Shown here in pieces: positions 38,826 to 47,241 of a DNA stretch of 64,000 nucleotides (the stretch's first letter is position 1; every line of letters begins with the position of its first letter). Origin of the DNA: Streptomyces sp. NRRL F-2580 (GTDB lineage Bacteria; Actinomycetota; Actinomycetes; Streptomycetales; Streptomycetaceae); NCBI RefSeq assembly GCF_000720115.1, contig NZ_JOIR01000005.1, positions 310,001 through 374,000 of the forward strand, given 5' to 3'. Position numbers and translations under genes: made by a program. A model generated the notes under the pieces. That model was given only the letters and a program-made list of their open reading frames with translations, did no database searches and was not told where the DNA came from.

Positions 38826-39458
38826 TCATCCCGGTCTGGACCGGTCCGTCCGGGCGGTGCCGCGCCGGGCGCGCAGGATGTGCACGCTGATGACCAGGGC
38901 CCAGGCCGGGAACAGCATCTCGGACCAGGGCACGCCGGAACCCACCACGATCAGGAGCAGGCCGACGACGGTGCCCAGCAGGGCCAGCGACCGGGGGAAG
39001 ACCCCGAGCAGCCGCCCGATGGTCGAGGTCGCGAGGACGAAGACGGCCGCCATCCGCATGGCGTAGGTCGCGAGGAGCGTATAGGCGTAGTGGCGGCCGA
39101 AGTCGGAGGGCGTGTCCTCGTTCAACACGGTGCCCGCGGCCGCGGCGGAGGCGAACAGCGTGGCCACGAAGACGAATCCGCTGCCGAGGAACACGGTGGC
39201 GACGAACCGGTCCTCGGCGTCACCCGTGTGCGCGCGCAGGGCGCCCATGAACCAGAGGAAGAAGATGCCCGCGAAGGGAACGATCTCCAGGGCCACCTGG
39301 ACCGCCCAGCGTTTGTCCGGGTCGATGGCCGCGTCGGCGGCGTCGCCGGGGACGGCGATCCGCATCAGGACGATCGCCACCCCGAGCAGCAGGGCGAAGC
39401 CGACTCCGGCCATCCCGGCGGCGCGCGGTGTCTTCAGCCGATCGGTCGTGGGCTCCAC
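38826..39458 (-). CDS. integral membrane protein of unknown function
   Basis: A 210-residue protein with about six hydrophobic segments (for example GMAGVGFALLLGVAIVLM and IVPFAGIFFLWFMGAL). It ends in an Arg-rich cytoplasmic tail. No recognised domain. GTG 39458 is chosen because GAGGGG lies just upstream, but the spacing is short and the start is uncertain. It lies 97 nt downstream of the transporter-like gene on the same strand. Confidence 0.65.
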   Translation of the reverse strand: MEPTTDRLKTPRAAGMAGVGFALLLGVAIVLMRIAVPGDAADAAIDPDKRWAVQVALEIVPFAGIFFLWFMGALRAHTGDAEDRFVATVFLGSGFVFVATLFASAAAAGTVLNEDTPSDFGRHYAYTLLATYAMRMAAVFVLATSTIGRLLGVFPRSLALLGTVVGLLLIVVGSGVPWSEMLFPAWALVISVHILRARRGTARTDRSRPG

Positions 39459-39555
39459 AAGCCCCTCGCTCTCTCCCCCGGTCCAGCAAGCGGCAGCCGC
39501 CGCCGCGCCACCACCGGGGGCGGCCGACCGGGTGATGCCCGTCCGGCGGCCCGGG

Positions 39556-40461
39556 TCAGCCGACGGCCTCCGGCACCGGGGCCGGGGCCGCCTCCTCGGC
39601 GGCCTCGTGCTTGCCGTACCAGGCGACGGCCACCGCGCCGGCGACGGCCAGGACGAAGCCGAGGACCGCCAGCCAGGCCAGACCCGGACGGGAGGCGTCA
39701 CCGAGCCAGAGCACGCCGATCGCGCCCGGGAGCACCGTCTCGCCGACGACCAGAGCCGCCGTGGCGCCGTTCACCGAGCCGATCTGGAGGGCGACCGTGT
39801 GCAGGTACATGCCACCGATCCCGGCCACCAGAATGGCGTAGAGGGCCGGGTCGGAGAGGAAGGTGGCGAGGTCGAACGGGTCGACGCCGTCCAGGATTCG
39901 GACGCCGACGCCGAGCGCGCCGAAGCCCAGGCCCGACAGCAGGCCCGCCAGGATCGCCGCCCCGCCGCCGAGGAGGCGTACCGCGACGGTGCCGCCGACC
40001 ATCAGCAGCAAGGTGATCCCCAGCAGCCACCAGTGCGTGGACATCGGTGCGTGGTGGCCGCCCTCGTGGCCCGCAGCCGTCGCGAGCAGCACCAGCGCCG
40101 TGCAGACGACGCCGATCGAGGTCCACTCCTTCCGGCTCAGCCGGATGCCCAGCATCTTCACGCTCAGCACGGCCGTGATCACCAGGTTGGCGCTGATCAC
40201 CGTCTGCGAGAGGAACAGGGGAAGGAGGCGGGCGGCCAGGGCGCCCAGTCCGAAGCCCACGAAGTCCAGGATCGTGCCGACGATGAACTCCCAGGTCATC
40301 GCCGCTTTCGCGGTGGACGACAGATTGGGTCCGCCATGGGCGGTCACCCCGGCGGCGGTGGGGGACATCCGGGCGGCGCGGCGCGATCCGACGGCTTGCA
40401 GCACGGATCCCGTGCCGTAGCAGATGGACGCCGCGACAGCGGTCAGCAGGCCTATGAGCAC
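39556..40461 (-). CDS. DMT-superfamily (EamA-like) membrane transporter
   Basis: A 301-residue membrane protein with nine or ten helices, starting VLIGLLTAVAASICYGTGSV. Two internal EamA-like halves are visible, the second around LSGLGFGALGVGVRI to GAIGVLWLGD. This fits a drug/metabolite transporter; the substrate is unknown. The start is GTG 40461 with GGAG 6 nt upstream. A 12-bp-arm palindrome lies immediately upstream. Confidence 0.8.
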   Translation of the reverse strand: MLIGLLTAVAASICYGTGSVLQAVGSRRAARMSPTAAGVTAHGGPNLSSTAKAAMTWEFIVGTILDFVGFGLGALAARLLPLFLSQTVISANLVITAVLSVKMLGIRLSRKEWTSIGVVCTALVLLATAAGHEGGHHAPMSTHWWLLGITLLLMVGGTVAVRLLGGGAAILAGLLSGLGFGALGVGVRILDGVDPFDLATFLSDPALYAILVAGIGGMYLHTVALQIGSVNGATAALVVGETVLPGAIGVLWLGDASRPGLAWLAVLGFVLAVAGAVAVAWYGKHEAAEEAAPAPVPEAVG

Positions 40462-40474
40462 CAAGGGCTCCGTT

Positions 40475-40512
40475 CACGTCTGGCAGGTTTTGCGGTACCT
40501 CTGCCAGACGTG
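40475..40512. promoter_or_regulatory. long palindrome upstream of the DMT gene
   Basis: CACGTCTGGCAG (40475-40486) and CTGCCAGACGTG (40501-40512) form a perfect 12-bp inverted repeat around a 14-nt A/T-richer loop. Flanking CGTT and AACG extend it with a 2-nt bulge. It may terminate the LOG gene transcript or be an operator for the transporter gene. Confidence 0.6.
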
Positions 40513-40541
40513 CGAACGGGCCGCGAAGTTGCTTCCGGAGC

Positions 40542-41633
40542 TCAGCTCATTGACGCGAGGACCCCGGGGACCTCGTCCACCGAGTCGACCAGCGCGATCC
40601 GGGACTCCATGGCGCGGCCGCGGGCGAGCGCCCGGAGCAGTGGCCAGACCGGGAGGTGCTCGGTCCAGTGGTCGCGGCCGACCAGGACCATCGGCGCCGG
40701 CTCGCCCCGGGACTCGTAGTAGTTCGGCGTGGCGTTGTCGAAGACCTCCTGGACCGTGCCCGCCGCACCGGGCAGGAAGACCACGCCCGCGGTGGAGCGG
40801 GCCAGCAGCCCGTCCTCCCGGGTGGCGTTCGCGAAGTACTTCGCGGTGTGCCCCGCGAAGGCGTTCGGCGGCTCGTGCCCGTAGAACCAGGTCGGGATGC
40901 CCACCGAATCGCCGCCGGCGGGCCAGCGCTCCCGTACGGCGAAGGCCGCGCGCGCCCAGTCGGACACCGACGGGGTGAAGGACGGGGCCTTGGCCAGCAG
41001 CTCCAGGGCCTCCGCGAGGGCATCGTCGGGGGCCGGGGCCAGGTAGGCGCCGAGGTTGGCGGCCTCCATCGCGCCGGGGCCGCCGCCGGTGGCCACGGTC
41101 AGCCCGGACCGGGTCAGGGCCCGGCCCAGCTCCGCCGCGCCGCGGTAGTCCACGCCGCCGCGGGACATGGCGTGGCCGCCCATCACGCCGACGACCCGGG
41201 CGCCGGCGAGGTGCTCGTCGAGGGCGTCGGAGACGGCGTCGTCGTGGATGGAGCGGAGCATGGAGGAGTAGACGTCGCCGTCGGTCTTGGTCTCCAGGAA
41301 CCAGGCGTAGGCCAGGGCGTCCGGGGTGGCCTCGTACCCGTCGGGCAGTCCGGCGAACAGCTCCTCGGGCGTGTAGAGCAGCCCCCGGTACGGGTTGAAC
41401 GGCAGGTCCGGGACGGGCGGGAAGACCAGCGCGCCGTCGGCGCGGACCTTCACCGAGGCATCGGGCTCCATCGCGCAGCCCAGGAACACGGCTGCCGAGG
41501 TGTCGGCGGAGAGCAGCGCGAAGGTCCGCTCCAGCAGGTTGACCGACTGGATCCGGTAGCCGCTGAGCGAGCCGCGTGCCACGACCTGGTCGAATTCGGC
41601 GAGCGTCTCGATCTCGATGTCTGCGTTGACCAT
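40542..41633 (-). CDS. LOG-family Rossmann-fold nucleotide-binding protein
   Basis: A 363-residue protein. The LOG signature is present as VATGGGPGAMEAANLGAYL and VFLPGAAGTVQEVFDNATPN, the latter a variant of the usual PGGxGTxxE. LOG proteins release cytokinin bases from nucleotide monophosphates; the longer bacterial members have unproven substrates. An N-terminal region of about 120 residues precedes the domain. The ATG at 41633 is 26 nt after the ABC permease stop, so it may belong to that operon. Confidence 0.8.
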   Translation of the reverse strand: MVNADIEIETLAEFDQVVARGSLSGYRIQSVNLLERTFALLSADTSAAVFLGCAMEPDASVKVRADGALVFPPVPDLPFNPYRGLLYTPEELFAGLPDGYEATPDALAYAWFLETKTDGDVYSSMLRSIHDDAVSDALDEHLAGARVVGVMGGHAMSRGGVDYRGAAELGRALTRSGLTVATGGGPGAMEAANLGAYLAPAPDDALAEALELLAKAPSFTPSVSDWARAAFAVRERWPAGGDSVGIPTWFYGHEPPNAFAGHTAKYFANATREDGLLARSTAGVVFLPGAAGTVQEVFDNATPNYYESRGEPAPMVLVGRDHWTEHLPVWPLLRALARGRAMESRIALVDSVDEVPGVLASMS

Positions 41634-41659
41634 TCGGCCCACCCTAAGGGCTGCTCGCG

Positions 41660-42733
41660 TCAGCGGGTCAGTGCCAGCGACGTCAGCTGCGCCACACCCC
41701 AGCTGAGCGGAACGCACACCGCCACGAGCGCGCCGGCCCGCAGACTCGCCGCCGTACGCAGGACCTTGGCGGGAGCGCCCAGGTCGAGCAGGGCCTCCCG
41801 CGCGGCGCCCCGGTCGCGGCGCGCCTCCACCGCGGATGTGAGAAGGGTCGCGGCCGCGCACAGGGCCACCAGCGCGGCGGCCGGCCCGGTCAGCGGGCCC
41901 AGCGGGACGAGCGGCCCGCCCTGCTCGCGCAGGGCCACGGCGGTGAGGGCGCCCACGCCGACCGAGCACAGCACGCCGAGCGGCGGGCCGATCCGGGGCG
42001 CCTCCTCCTGGAGGACCCGCCCGGCCAGCAGCCGCAGCGCGCCGGGGCGCACGGCCTGGACCAGGCTCCCGGCGGCGTAGGCGAAGCCCGGCCCGGCGAG
42101 GGCGAGGCCGATCGCGGTCAGTGACCAGCCGGCGAGCATCCCGAGGCCGCTGCGGCCGGCGTAGGCCTCGGCTGCGAACCCGCAGGCGGTCAGCGCGATC
42201 CCCCAGGGCAGGCCGGTCTGCGGGGCGAGCGGCCGGTGCGGGCGCAGGGCGAGAGCGGTGGCTGCCGCGGCGGTCAGCGGGACCAGGGCCAGCAGGGTGA
42301 GGGCGGCGGCCACGGGCAGCGGCTGGTCGGCGTGGAGCAGCTCGGCCCCGGCTCCGTCGAACGGCAGTCCGGCCAGGTCCCCGCGCAGGTGGAGGAAGGC
42401 GGCCAGGGCCAGGGAGCTGCCCAGGGTGCAGGCGAGGGCGGTGGAGATCGCGGCGACGAGGATGAGCCGTACGGGTCCGGGTCCGACGGCGTGCATGCCC
42501 GCGCGGGGGCGGTTCGCCGGGTCGGCGCGGGCCACGGCCACGGCGAAGTGGACGGTGACGGCCACCGGGATCAGGGCCCAGAGCAGGCGAGGGAACGATC
42601 CGGCGGGCCGGGCCACGGCCCCGGCGAGTACGGAGAGCAGCAGGAACCCGGTCCCGGCCGAGGCGGCGGCCACGAGGAGCCGCCGCAGCTGGACGAGTGG
42701 CCGGGAACCGCGGGCTAGGCGGAGAGCGAGCAC
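41660..42733 (-). CDS. ABC exporter membrane subunit
   Basis: A 357-residue protein with seven or eight hydrophobic segments, starting VLALRLARGSRPLVQLRRLL. The layout resembles an FtsX-like or ABC-2 permease that lacks obvious extracellular domains. It overlaps the ATPase gene upstream by 19 nt, so the two are a transporter pair. No substrate clue was found. Confidence 0.75.
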   Translation of the reverse strand: MLALRLARGSRPLVQLRRLLVAAASAGTGFLLLSVLAGAVARPAGSFPRLLWALIPVAVTVHFAVAVARADPANRPRAGMHAVGPGPVRLILVAAISTALACTLGSSLALAAFLHLRGDLAGLPFDGAGAELLHADQPLPVAAALTLLALVPLTAAAATALALRPHRPLAPQTGLPWGIALTACGFAAEAYAGRSGLGMLAGWSLTAIGLALAGPGFAYAAGSLVQAVRPGALRLLAGRVLQEEAPRIGPPLGVLCSVGVGALTAVALREQGGPLVPLGPLTGPAAALVALCAAATLLTSAVEARRDRGAAREALLDLGAPAKVLRTAASLRAGALVAVCVPLSWGVAQLTSLALTR

Positions 42734-43470
42734 GCGGCCTGGCCCTCCGGAGTGTCGTGGGCGGGGGAGGAGGCGGCCGCGGCCCCCGCGAGACGGCCGT
42801 CGAGCAGGGCCAGCCGGCGGTCCGCGACGGCCGCGGTGGCCTCGTCGTGGGTGGCCAGCAGCACGGTGACCTCGTGGGAGCGGGCCGCGGTGGTGAGGGC
42901 CCGGAGCAGCAGGGCCCGCTCGGCGCGGTGCAGCGGGGCCGTGGGCTCGTCGGCGAAGATCACCGCGGGCTCGTTGACCAGGGCGCGGGCCAGGGCGACC
43001 CGCTGGCACTCGGCCCGGGTGAGGGAAGTGGGGCGCTTGCGGGCGAAACCGCCGATGTCGAGGCGGTCCAGCCACTCGCAGGCGGCGCTCTTGGCGGCGC
43101 GGTGGGAGGCGCCGGCGAGGAGCAGCGGCAGGGCGGCGTTCTCCCAGACCTTCAGCTCGGGCAGCAGCTGCGGCTCCGGGCCGATCCAGCCGAAGCGGTC
43201 GCGGCGCAGCCGTTCGCGGGCCGTCGCGCCCATGGTGTGCACGGGGACGCTGTTGAACCAGACCTCGCCCTCGGGCCGCAGCTGCCCGGACAGGCAGCGG
43301 AGCAGGGTGGTCTTGCCGCTGCCGCGGGGACCGGTCAGGGCCAGGATCTCGCCCTGGCGGACTCCCACGGAGACCCCGACTAGGGCGGGGGATCCGTCGT
43401 GGGAGTAATGAAGGGACCGAGCCCAGAGGACGTCATTGTCAGGCGGGGCAGTGTCCGGTGGAGCCACCAT
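42715..43470 (-). CDS. ABC transporter ATPase (LolD/MacB-like)
   Basis: A 251-residue ATPase. Walker A is TGPRGSGKTTLLR and Walker B is VIFADEPTAPLH. The usual LSGGQ signature is degenerate (SLTRAECQRVALARAL), and the switch region reads LLATHDEA. The ATG at 43470 is 8 nt after GGAGG. It heads a three-gene minus-strand unit with the permease and perhaps the LOG protein. Confidence 0.85.
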   Translation of the reverse strand: MVAPPDTAPPDNDVLWARSLHYSHDGSPALVGVSVGVRQGEILALTGPRGSGKTTLLRCLSGQLRPEGEVWFNSVPVHTMGATARERLRRDRFGWIGPEPQLLPELKVWENAALPLLLAGASHRAAKSAACEWLDRLDIGGFARKRPTSLTRAECQRVALARALVNEPAVIFADEPTAPLHRAERALLLRALTTAARSHEVTVLLATHDEATAAVADRRLALLDGRLAGAAAASSPAHDTPEGQAACSLSA

Positions 43471-43565
43471 GGCGTACACCTCCGTCCGGGGGAACGAAGC
43501 GGAACCGGTTCGGTCACTGGCGCCGCACTGAGATGTAAAGAGATGAACGTCTTGGATGGTGACAG

Positions 43566-43618
43566 CACACGGCCCGAACCCCCGCGTTCTCACTCGAACG
43601 AGGGATCCGGGCCGTGTG
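43566..43618 (-). terminator. terminator of the aminotransferase gene
   Basis: A perfect 11-bp inverted repeat, CACACGGCCCG (43566-43576) and CGGGCCGTGTG (43608-43618), with a 31-nt loop that can fold further. It lies 56 nt beyond the minus-strand aminotransferase stop. Confidence 0.7.
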
Positions 43619-43673
43619 ATCGGACTATTGCAGCCTCGGACGATTTACATCCTGGCCGGCCGGGCGGGCCTGT

Positions 43674-45035
43674 TTACAGCTTCGTCCACGCCTCGGTGAG
43701 CACCGAGCGCAGGATGCCCTCGATCTCGTCGAAGGTGCCCTGGTCCGCGATCAGCGGCGGCGCGAGCTGGATGACCGGGTCACCACGGTCGTCGGCCCGG
43801 CAGTACAGGCCGTTCTCGAAGAGCGCCTTGGAGAGGAAGCCGTAGAGCACGCGCTCCGTCTCCTCGTCCGTGAAGGACTCCTTGGTTTCCTTGTCCTTGA
43901 CGAGCTCGATGCCGTAGAAGTAGCCGTTGCCGCGGACGTCGCCGACGATCGGCAGGTCGTGCAGCTTCTTCAGCGTCGAGAAGAAAGCGCCCTCGTTGTC
44001 CAGCACGTGCTGGTTGAGGCCTTCCTTGTCGAAGATGTCGAGGTTGGCCAGCGCGACCGCCGAGGAGACCGGGTGGCCGCCGAAGGTGTAGCCGTGCAGG
44101 AAGGTGTTGTCGCCCTTGTAGAAGGGCTCCGCGAGGCGGTCGGAGATGATGCAGGCGCCGATCGGGGAGTAGCCCGAGGTCATGCCCTTGGCGCAGGTGA
44201 TCATGTCCGGCACGTAGTCGAACTTGTCACAGGCGAACATCGTGCCCAGACGGCCGAAGGCGCAGATCGTCTCGTCGGAGACGAGCAGGACGTCGTACTC
44301 GTCGCAGATCTCGCGGACCCGCTGGAAGTACCCGGGCGGCGGCGGGAAGCAGCCACCGGCGTTCTGCACCGGCTCCAGGAAGACGGCGGCGACGGTGTCG
44401 GCGCCCTCGAAGAGGATCTCCTGCTCGATCTGGTCGGCGCACCAGCGGCCGTAGGCCTCGGGGTCGTCGCCGTAGATCGGGGCGCGGTAGATGTTGGTGT
44501 TCGGCACCTTGTGCGCGCCGGGGACCAGCGGCTCGAAGGGGGCCTTCAGGGCCGGCAGGCCGGTGATGGACAGGGCGCCCTGCGGGGTGCCGTGGTAGGC
44601 GACCGCACGCGAGATGACCTTGTACTTGGTGTGCTTGCCCTGCAGCTTGAAGTACTGCTTGGCGAGCTTCCAGGCGGTTTCGACGGCCTCGCCGCCACCG
44701 GTGGTGAAGAAGACCTTGTTCAGGTCGCCCGGGGCGTAGTGGGCGAGGCGCTCGGCGAGCTCGACGGCCTTGGGGTGCGCGTACGACCAGATGGGGAAGA
44801 ACGCGAGTTCCTGGGCCTGCTTGTACGCGACCTCGGCCAGTTCCTTGCGGCCGTGACCGGCGTTGACCACGAACAGGCCGGCGAGGCCGTCGAGGTAGCG
44901 CTTGCCCTTGTCGTCCCAGATGTAGGTGCCCTCGCCCCGGACGATGGTGGGGACGGGGGAGTTCTCGTAGGACGACATGCGGGTGAAGTGCATCCACAAG
45001 TGGTCGTACGCGGTCTTGGAGAGGTCCTGGCTCAC
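43674..45035 (-). CDS. class III aminotransferase, likely putrescine/GABA aminotransferase
   Basis: A 453-residue PLP enzyme. The class III core is visible as NKVFFTTGGGEAVETAWKLA, VLLVSDETICAFGRLG (PLP-binding Asp) and MITCAKGMTSGYSPIGACI (Schiff-base Lys). Context points to polyamine catabolism: it is downstream of an AsnC regulator and divergent from a gamma-aminobutyraldehyde-type dehydrogenase and a PotD-like protein. The probable reaction is putrescine or GABA with pyruvate or 2-oxoglutarate. The GTG start lies 2 nt beyond the regulator stop, so the genes are coupled. Confidence 0.85.
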   Translation of the reverse strand: MSQDLSKTAYDHLWMHFTRMSSYENSPVPTIVRGEGTYIWDDKGKRYLDGLAGLFVVNAGHGRKELAEVAYKQAQELAFFPIWSYAHPKAVELAERLAHYAPGDLNKVFFTTGGGEAVETAWKLAKQYFKLQGKHTKYKVISRAVAYHGTPQGALSITGLPALKAPFEPLVPGAHKVPNTNIYRAPIYGDDPEAYGRWCADQIEQEILFEGADTVAAVFLEPVQNAGGCFPPPPGYFQRVREICDEYDVLLVSDETICAFGRLGTMFACDKFDYVPDMITCAKGMTSGYSPIGACIISDRLAEPFYKGDNTFLHGYTFGGHPVSSAVALANLDIFDKEGLNQHVLDNEGAFFSTLKKLHDLPIVGDVRGNGYFYGIELVKDKETKESFTDEETERVLYGFLSKALFENGLYCRADDRGDPVIQLAPPLIADQGTFDEIEGILRSVLTEAWTKL

Positions 45036-45037
45036 GG

Positions 45038-45541
45038 TTATCGGGTTCCCCACATGTAGGTCTGCTTCTTCAGCTTCAGGTAAACGAAGCTTTCGGTGGA
45101 TCGCACGCCGGGGAGCGTGCGGATCTTCTTGTTGATCGTTTCGAGCAGGTGGTCGTCGTCCTCGCAGACGATCTCCACCATCAGGTCGAAGGACCCTGCG
45201 GTCATCACCACGTACTCGCACTCGGCCATGGCGGTCAGCGCATCGGCCACCGGGTCGAGGTCGCCCTCGACGTTGATGCCGACCATGGCCTGGCGTCGCA
45301 GACCCACGGTGAGCGGGTCGGTGACGGCGACGATCTGCATGACGCCCTGGTCGAGCAGCTTCTGCACGCGCTGGCGCACGGCAGCTTCGGAGAGGCCGAC
45401 GGCCTTGCCGATCGATGCGTAGGGACGGCGGCCGTCCTCCTGCAGTTGCTCGATGATCGCCAGGGACACAGCATCGACCGAAGGGGACGGTTGTCTGTTC
45501 CTGGAATCTGCGCTTCGACTGACCACGACCTCACTGTGCAC
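45038..45541 (-). CDS. Lrp/AsnC-family transcriptional regulator
   Basis: A 167-residue regulator. The helix-turn-helix is in SIGKAVGLSEAAVRQRVQKL. The RAM ligand domain has VEGDLDPVADALTAM and TAGSFDLMVEIVCEDDDHL. It probably controls the divergent polyamine genes in response to an amino acid or polyamine product. The start is uncertain: GTG 45541 gives VHSEVVVSRSADS, while GTG 45604 and GTG 45526 are also open, and none has a strong ribosome site. Confidence 0.88.
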   Translation of the reverse strand: MHSEVVVSRSADSRNRQPSPSVDAVSLAIIEQLQEDGRRPYASIGKAVGLSEAAVRQRVQKLLDQGVMQIVAVTDPLTVGLRRQAMVGINVEGDLDPVADALTAMAECEYVVMTAGSFDLMVEIVCEDDDHLLETINKKIRTLPGVRSTESFVYLKLKKQTYMWGTR

Positions 45542-45709
45542 GAGGGTCGTCTGTTCCGCAAGACTGAATCGATGAAATCCGTTGTTTGGGAACTCTGATC
45601 TCACTGATTTCGTAGTTGGTGACGTCTGGGTCTGTCGAAAGCCTCCGCCTAGGAGCTAGGCTTGGCTTTTGTCTCAATCGTTGGACATGTGATCAGGAGT
45701 GTGGCTGTA
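45542..45709. promoter_or_regulatory. divergent promoter region, asnC / aldehyde dehydrogenase
   Basis: A 168-bp region between two divergent genes. It contains an inverted repeat GCCTAG-GAG-CTAGGC (45647-45661) with a TAGGCT -10 candidate overlapping its right arm. The AsnC-type regulator may bind here. An AGGAG site at 45695-45699 serves the dehydrogenase. Confidence 0.45.
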
Positions 45710-47149
45710 GTGACCACCGAACTGCGTCGTCTGCGCAACTACATCGGCGGGGAGTTCAAGGACGCCGCCGACGGGCGGACCACCGAGGTGGTCAACCCGG
45801 CCACCGGCGAGGCGTACGCCACGGCCCCCCTGTCGGGCCAGGCCGACGTCGACGCCGCCATGGCCGCCGCCGCGGCGGCCTTCCCGGGCTGGCGCGACAC
45901 CACCCCCGCCGAGCGCCAGAAGGCGCTGCTGAAGATCGCGGACGCCTTCGAGGCGCGCGCGGACGAACTCGTCGCCGCGGAGTCGGAGAACACCGGCAAG
46001 CCGCTGGGCCTCACGGCCAGCGAGGAGCTGCCGCCGATGGTGGACCAGATCCGCTTCTTCGCGGGCGCCGCCCGTCTGCTGGAGGGCCGCTCGGCCGGCG
46101 AGTACATGGAGGGGATGACCTCGATCATCCGCCGTGAGCCGGTCGGCGTCTGCGCCCAGGTCGCGCCGTGGAACTACCCGATGATGATGGCCGTGTGGAA
46201 GTTCGCCCCGGCCATCGCGGCGGGCAACACCGTCGTGCTCAAGCCGTCGGACACCACCCCGGCCTCCACGGTCCTGATGGCGGAGATCATCGACTCGGTC
46301 CTGCCCAAGGGCGTCTTCAACGTCATCTGCGGCGACCGCGAGACCGGCAAGGCCATGGTCGAGCACTCCACCCCGGCGATGGCCTCCATCACCGGCTCGG
46401 TGCGCGCCGGCATGCAGGTCGCCGAGAGCGCCTCGAAGGACGTCAAGCGCGTCCACCTGGAGCTCGGCGGCAAGGCCCCGGTCGTGGTCTTCGAGGACGC
46501 CGACATCCCGAAGGCCGTCGAGGACATCGCGGTCGCCGGCTACTTCAACGCCGGCCAGGACTGCACCGCCGCCACCCGCGTGCTGGTGCACGAGTCGATC
46601 CACGACGAGTTCGTGGCCGCGCTCGCCAAGGCCGCCACGGACACGAAGACCGGCCAGCCGGACGACGAGGACGTGCTCTACGGCCCGCTGAACAACCCGA
46701 ACCAGCTCAAGCAGGTCGCGGGCTTCATCGAGCGGCTCCCCGCCCACGCCAAGGTCGAGGCGGGTGGCCACCAGGTCGGCGAGAAGGGTTTCTTCTACGC
46801 CCCGACCGTGGTCTCCGGCCTCAAGCAGGACGACGAGATCATCCAGAACGAGGTCTTCGGCCCCGTCATCACCGTCCAGTCCTTCACGGACGAGGCCCAG
46901 GCCCTGGAGTACGCGAACGGCGTCGAGTTCGCCCTCGCCTCCTCGGTGTGGACCAAGAACCACGGCCGCGCGATGCGGATGTCCAAGAACCTCGACTTCG
47001 GCTGCGTTTGGATCAACACCCACATCCCGCTCGTCGCCGAGATGCCGCACGGCGGCTTCAAGAAGTCCGGCTACGGCAAGGACCTCTCCGCCTACGGCTT
47101 CGAGGACTACACGCGCATCAAGCACGTGATGACCTCGCTCGACGGCTGA
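45710..47149 (+). CDS. aldehyde dehydrogenase, likely gamma-aminobutyraldehyde dehydrogenase
   Basis: A 479-residue NAD-dependent aldehyde dehydrogenase. The signature Glu is in LELGGKAPVVVF and the catalytic Cys285 is in NAGQDCTAATR. The coenzyme site shows APWNYPMMMAVWK and VVLKPSDTTP. The AGQDCTAATR context is typical of 4-aminobutyraldehyde dehydrogenases of putrescine breakdown. GTG 45710 is preferred, 10 nt after AGGAG; GTG 45701 is too close. A PotD-like lipoprotein follows after a hairpin. Confidence 0.9.
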   Translation: MTTELRRLRNYIGGEFKDAADGRTTEVVNPATGEAYATAPLSGQADVDAAMAAAAAAFPGWRDTTPAERQKALLKIADAFEARADELVAAESENTGKPLGLTASEELPPMVDQIRFFAGAARLLEGRSAGEYMEGMTSIIRREPVGVCAQVAPWNYPMMMAVWKFAPAIAAGNTVVLKPSDTTPASTVLMAEIIDSVLPKGVFNVICGDRETGKAMVEHSTPAMASITGSVRAGMQVAESASKDVKRVHLELGGKAPVVVFEDADIPKAVEDIAVAGYFNAGQDCTAATRVLVHESIHDEFVAALAKAATDTKTGQPDDEDVLYGPLNNPNQLKQVAGFIERLPAHAKVEAGGHQVGEKGFFYAPTVVSGLKQDDEIIQNEVFGPVITVQSFTDEAQALEYANGVEFALASSVWTKNHGRAMRMSKNLDFGCVWINTHIPLVAEMPHGGFKKSGYGKDLSAYGFEDYTRIKHVMTSLDG

Positions 47150-47181
47150 TCGGCCGCATCGATCACAGCACAGCGTTGACG

Positions 47182-47216
47182 GGGCGGGCAGTAGACACCA
47201 TGTCTATTGCCCGCCC
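47182..47216 (+). terminator. aldehyde dehydrogenase terminator
   Basis: Arms GGGCGGGCA-G-TAGACA (47182-47197) and TGTCTA-T-TGCCCGCCC (47201-47216) pair over 15 positions plus one G-T, with a 3-nt loop, followed by TTCCGCGTTCC. An ATG at 47200 falls in the loop, which argues against that start for the next gene. Confidence 0.8.
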
Positions 47217-47241
47217 TTCCGCGTTCCCCGAGGCTGTGCCC

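Noticed and set aside
43471..43673. Possible small gene between the ABC ATPase and the aminotransferase
   Set aside because: The interval is occupied by the ATPase promoter region and the aminotransferase terminator; open frames there have no ribosome site or recognisable sequence.
47200..47241. Earlier ATG (47200) for the PotD-like lipoprotein
   Set aside because: It falls in the loop of a 15-bp terminator hairpin, has no ribosome site, and would place extra residues before a complete Tat/lipoprotein signal.
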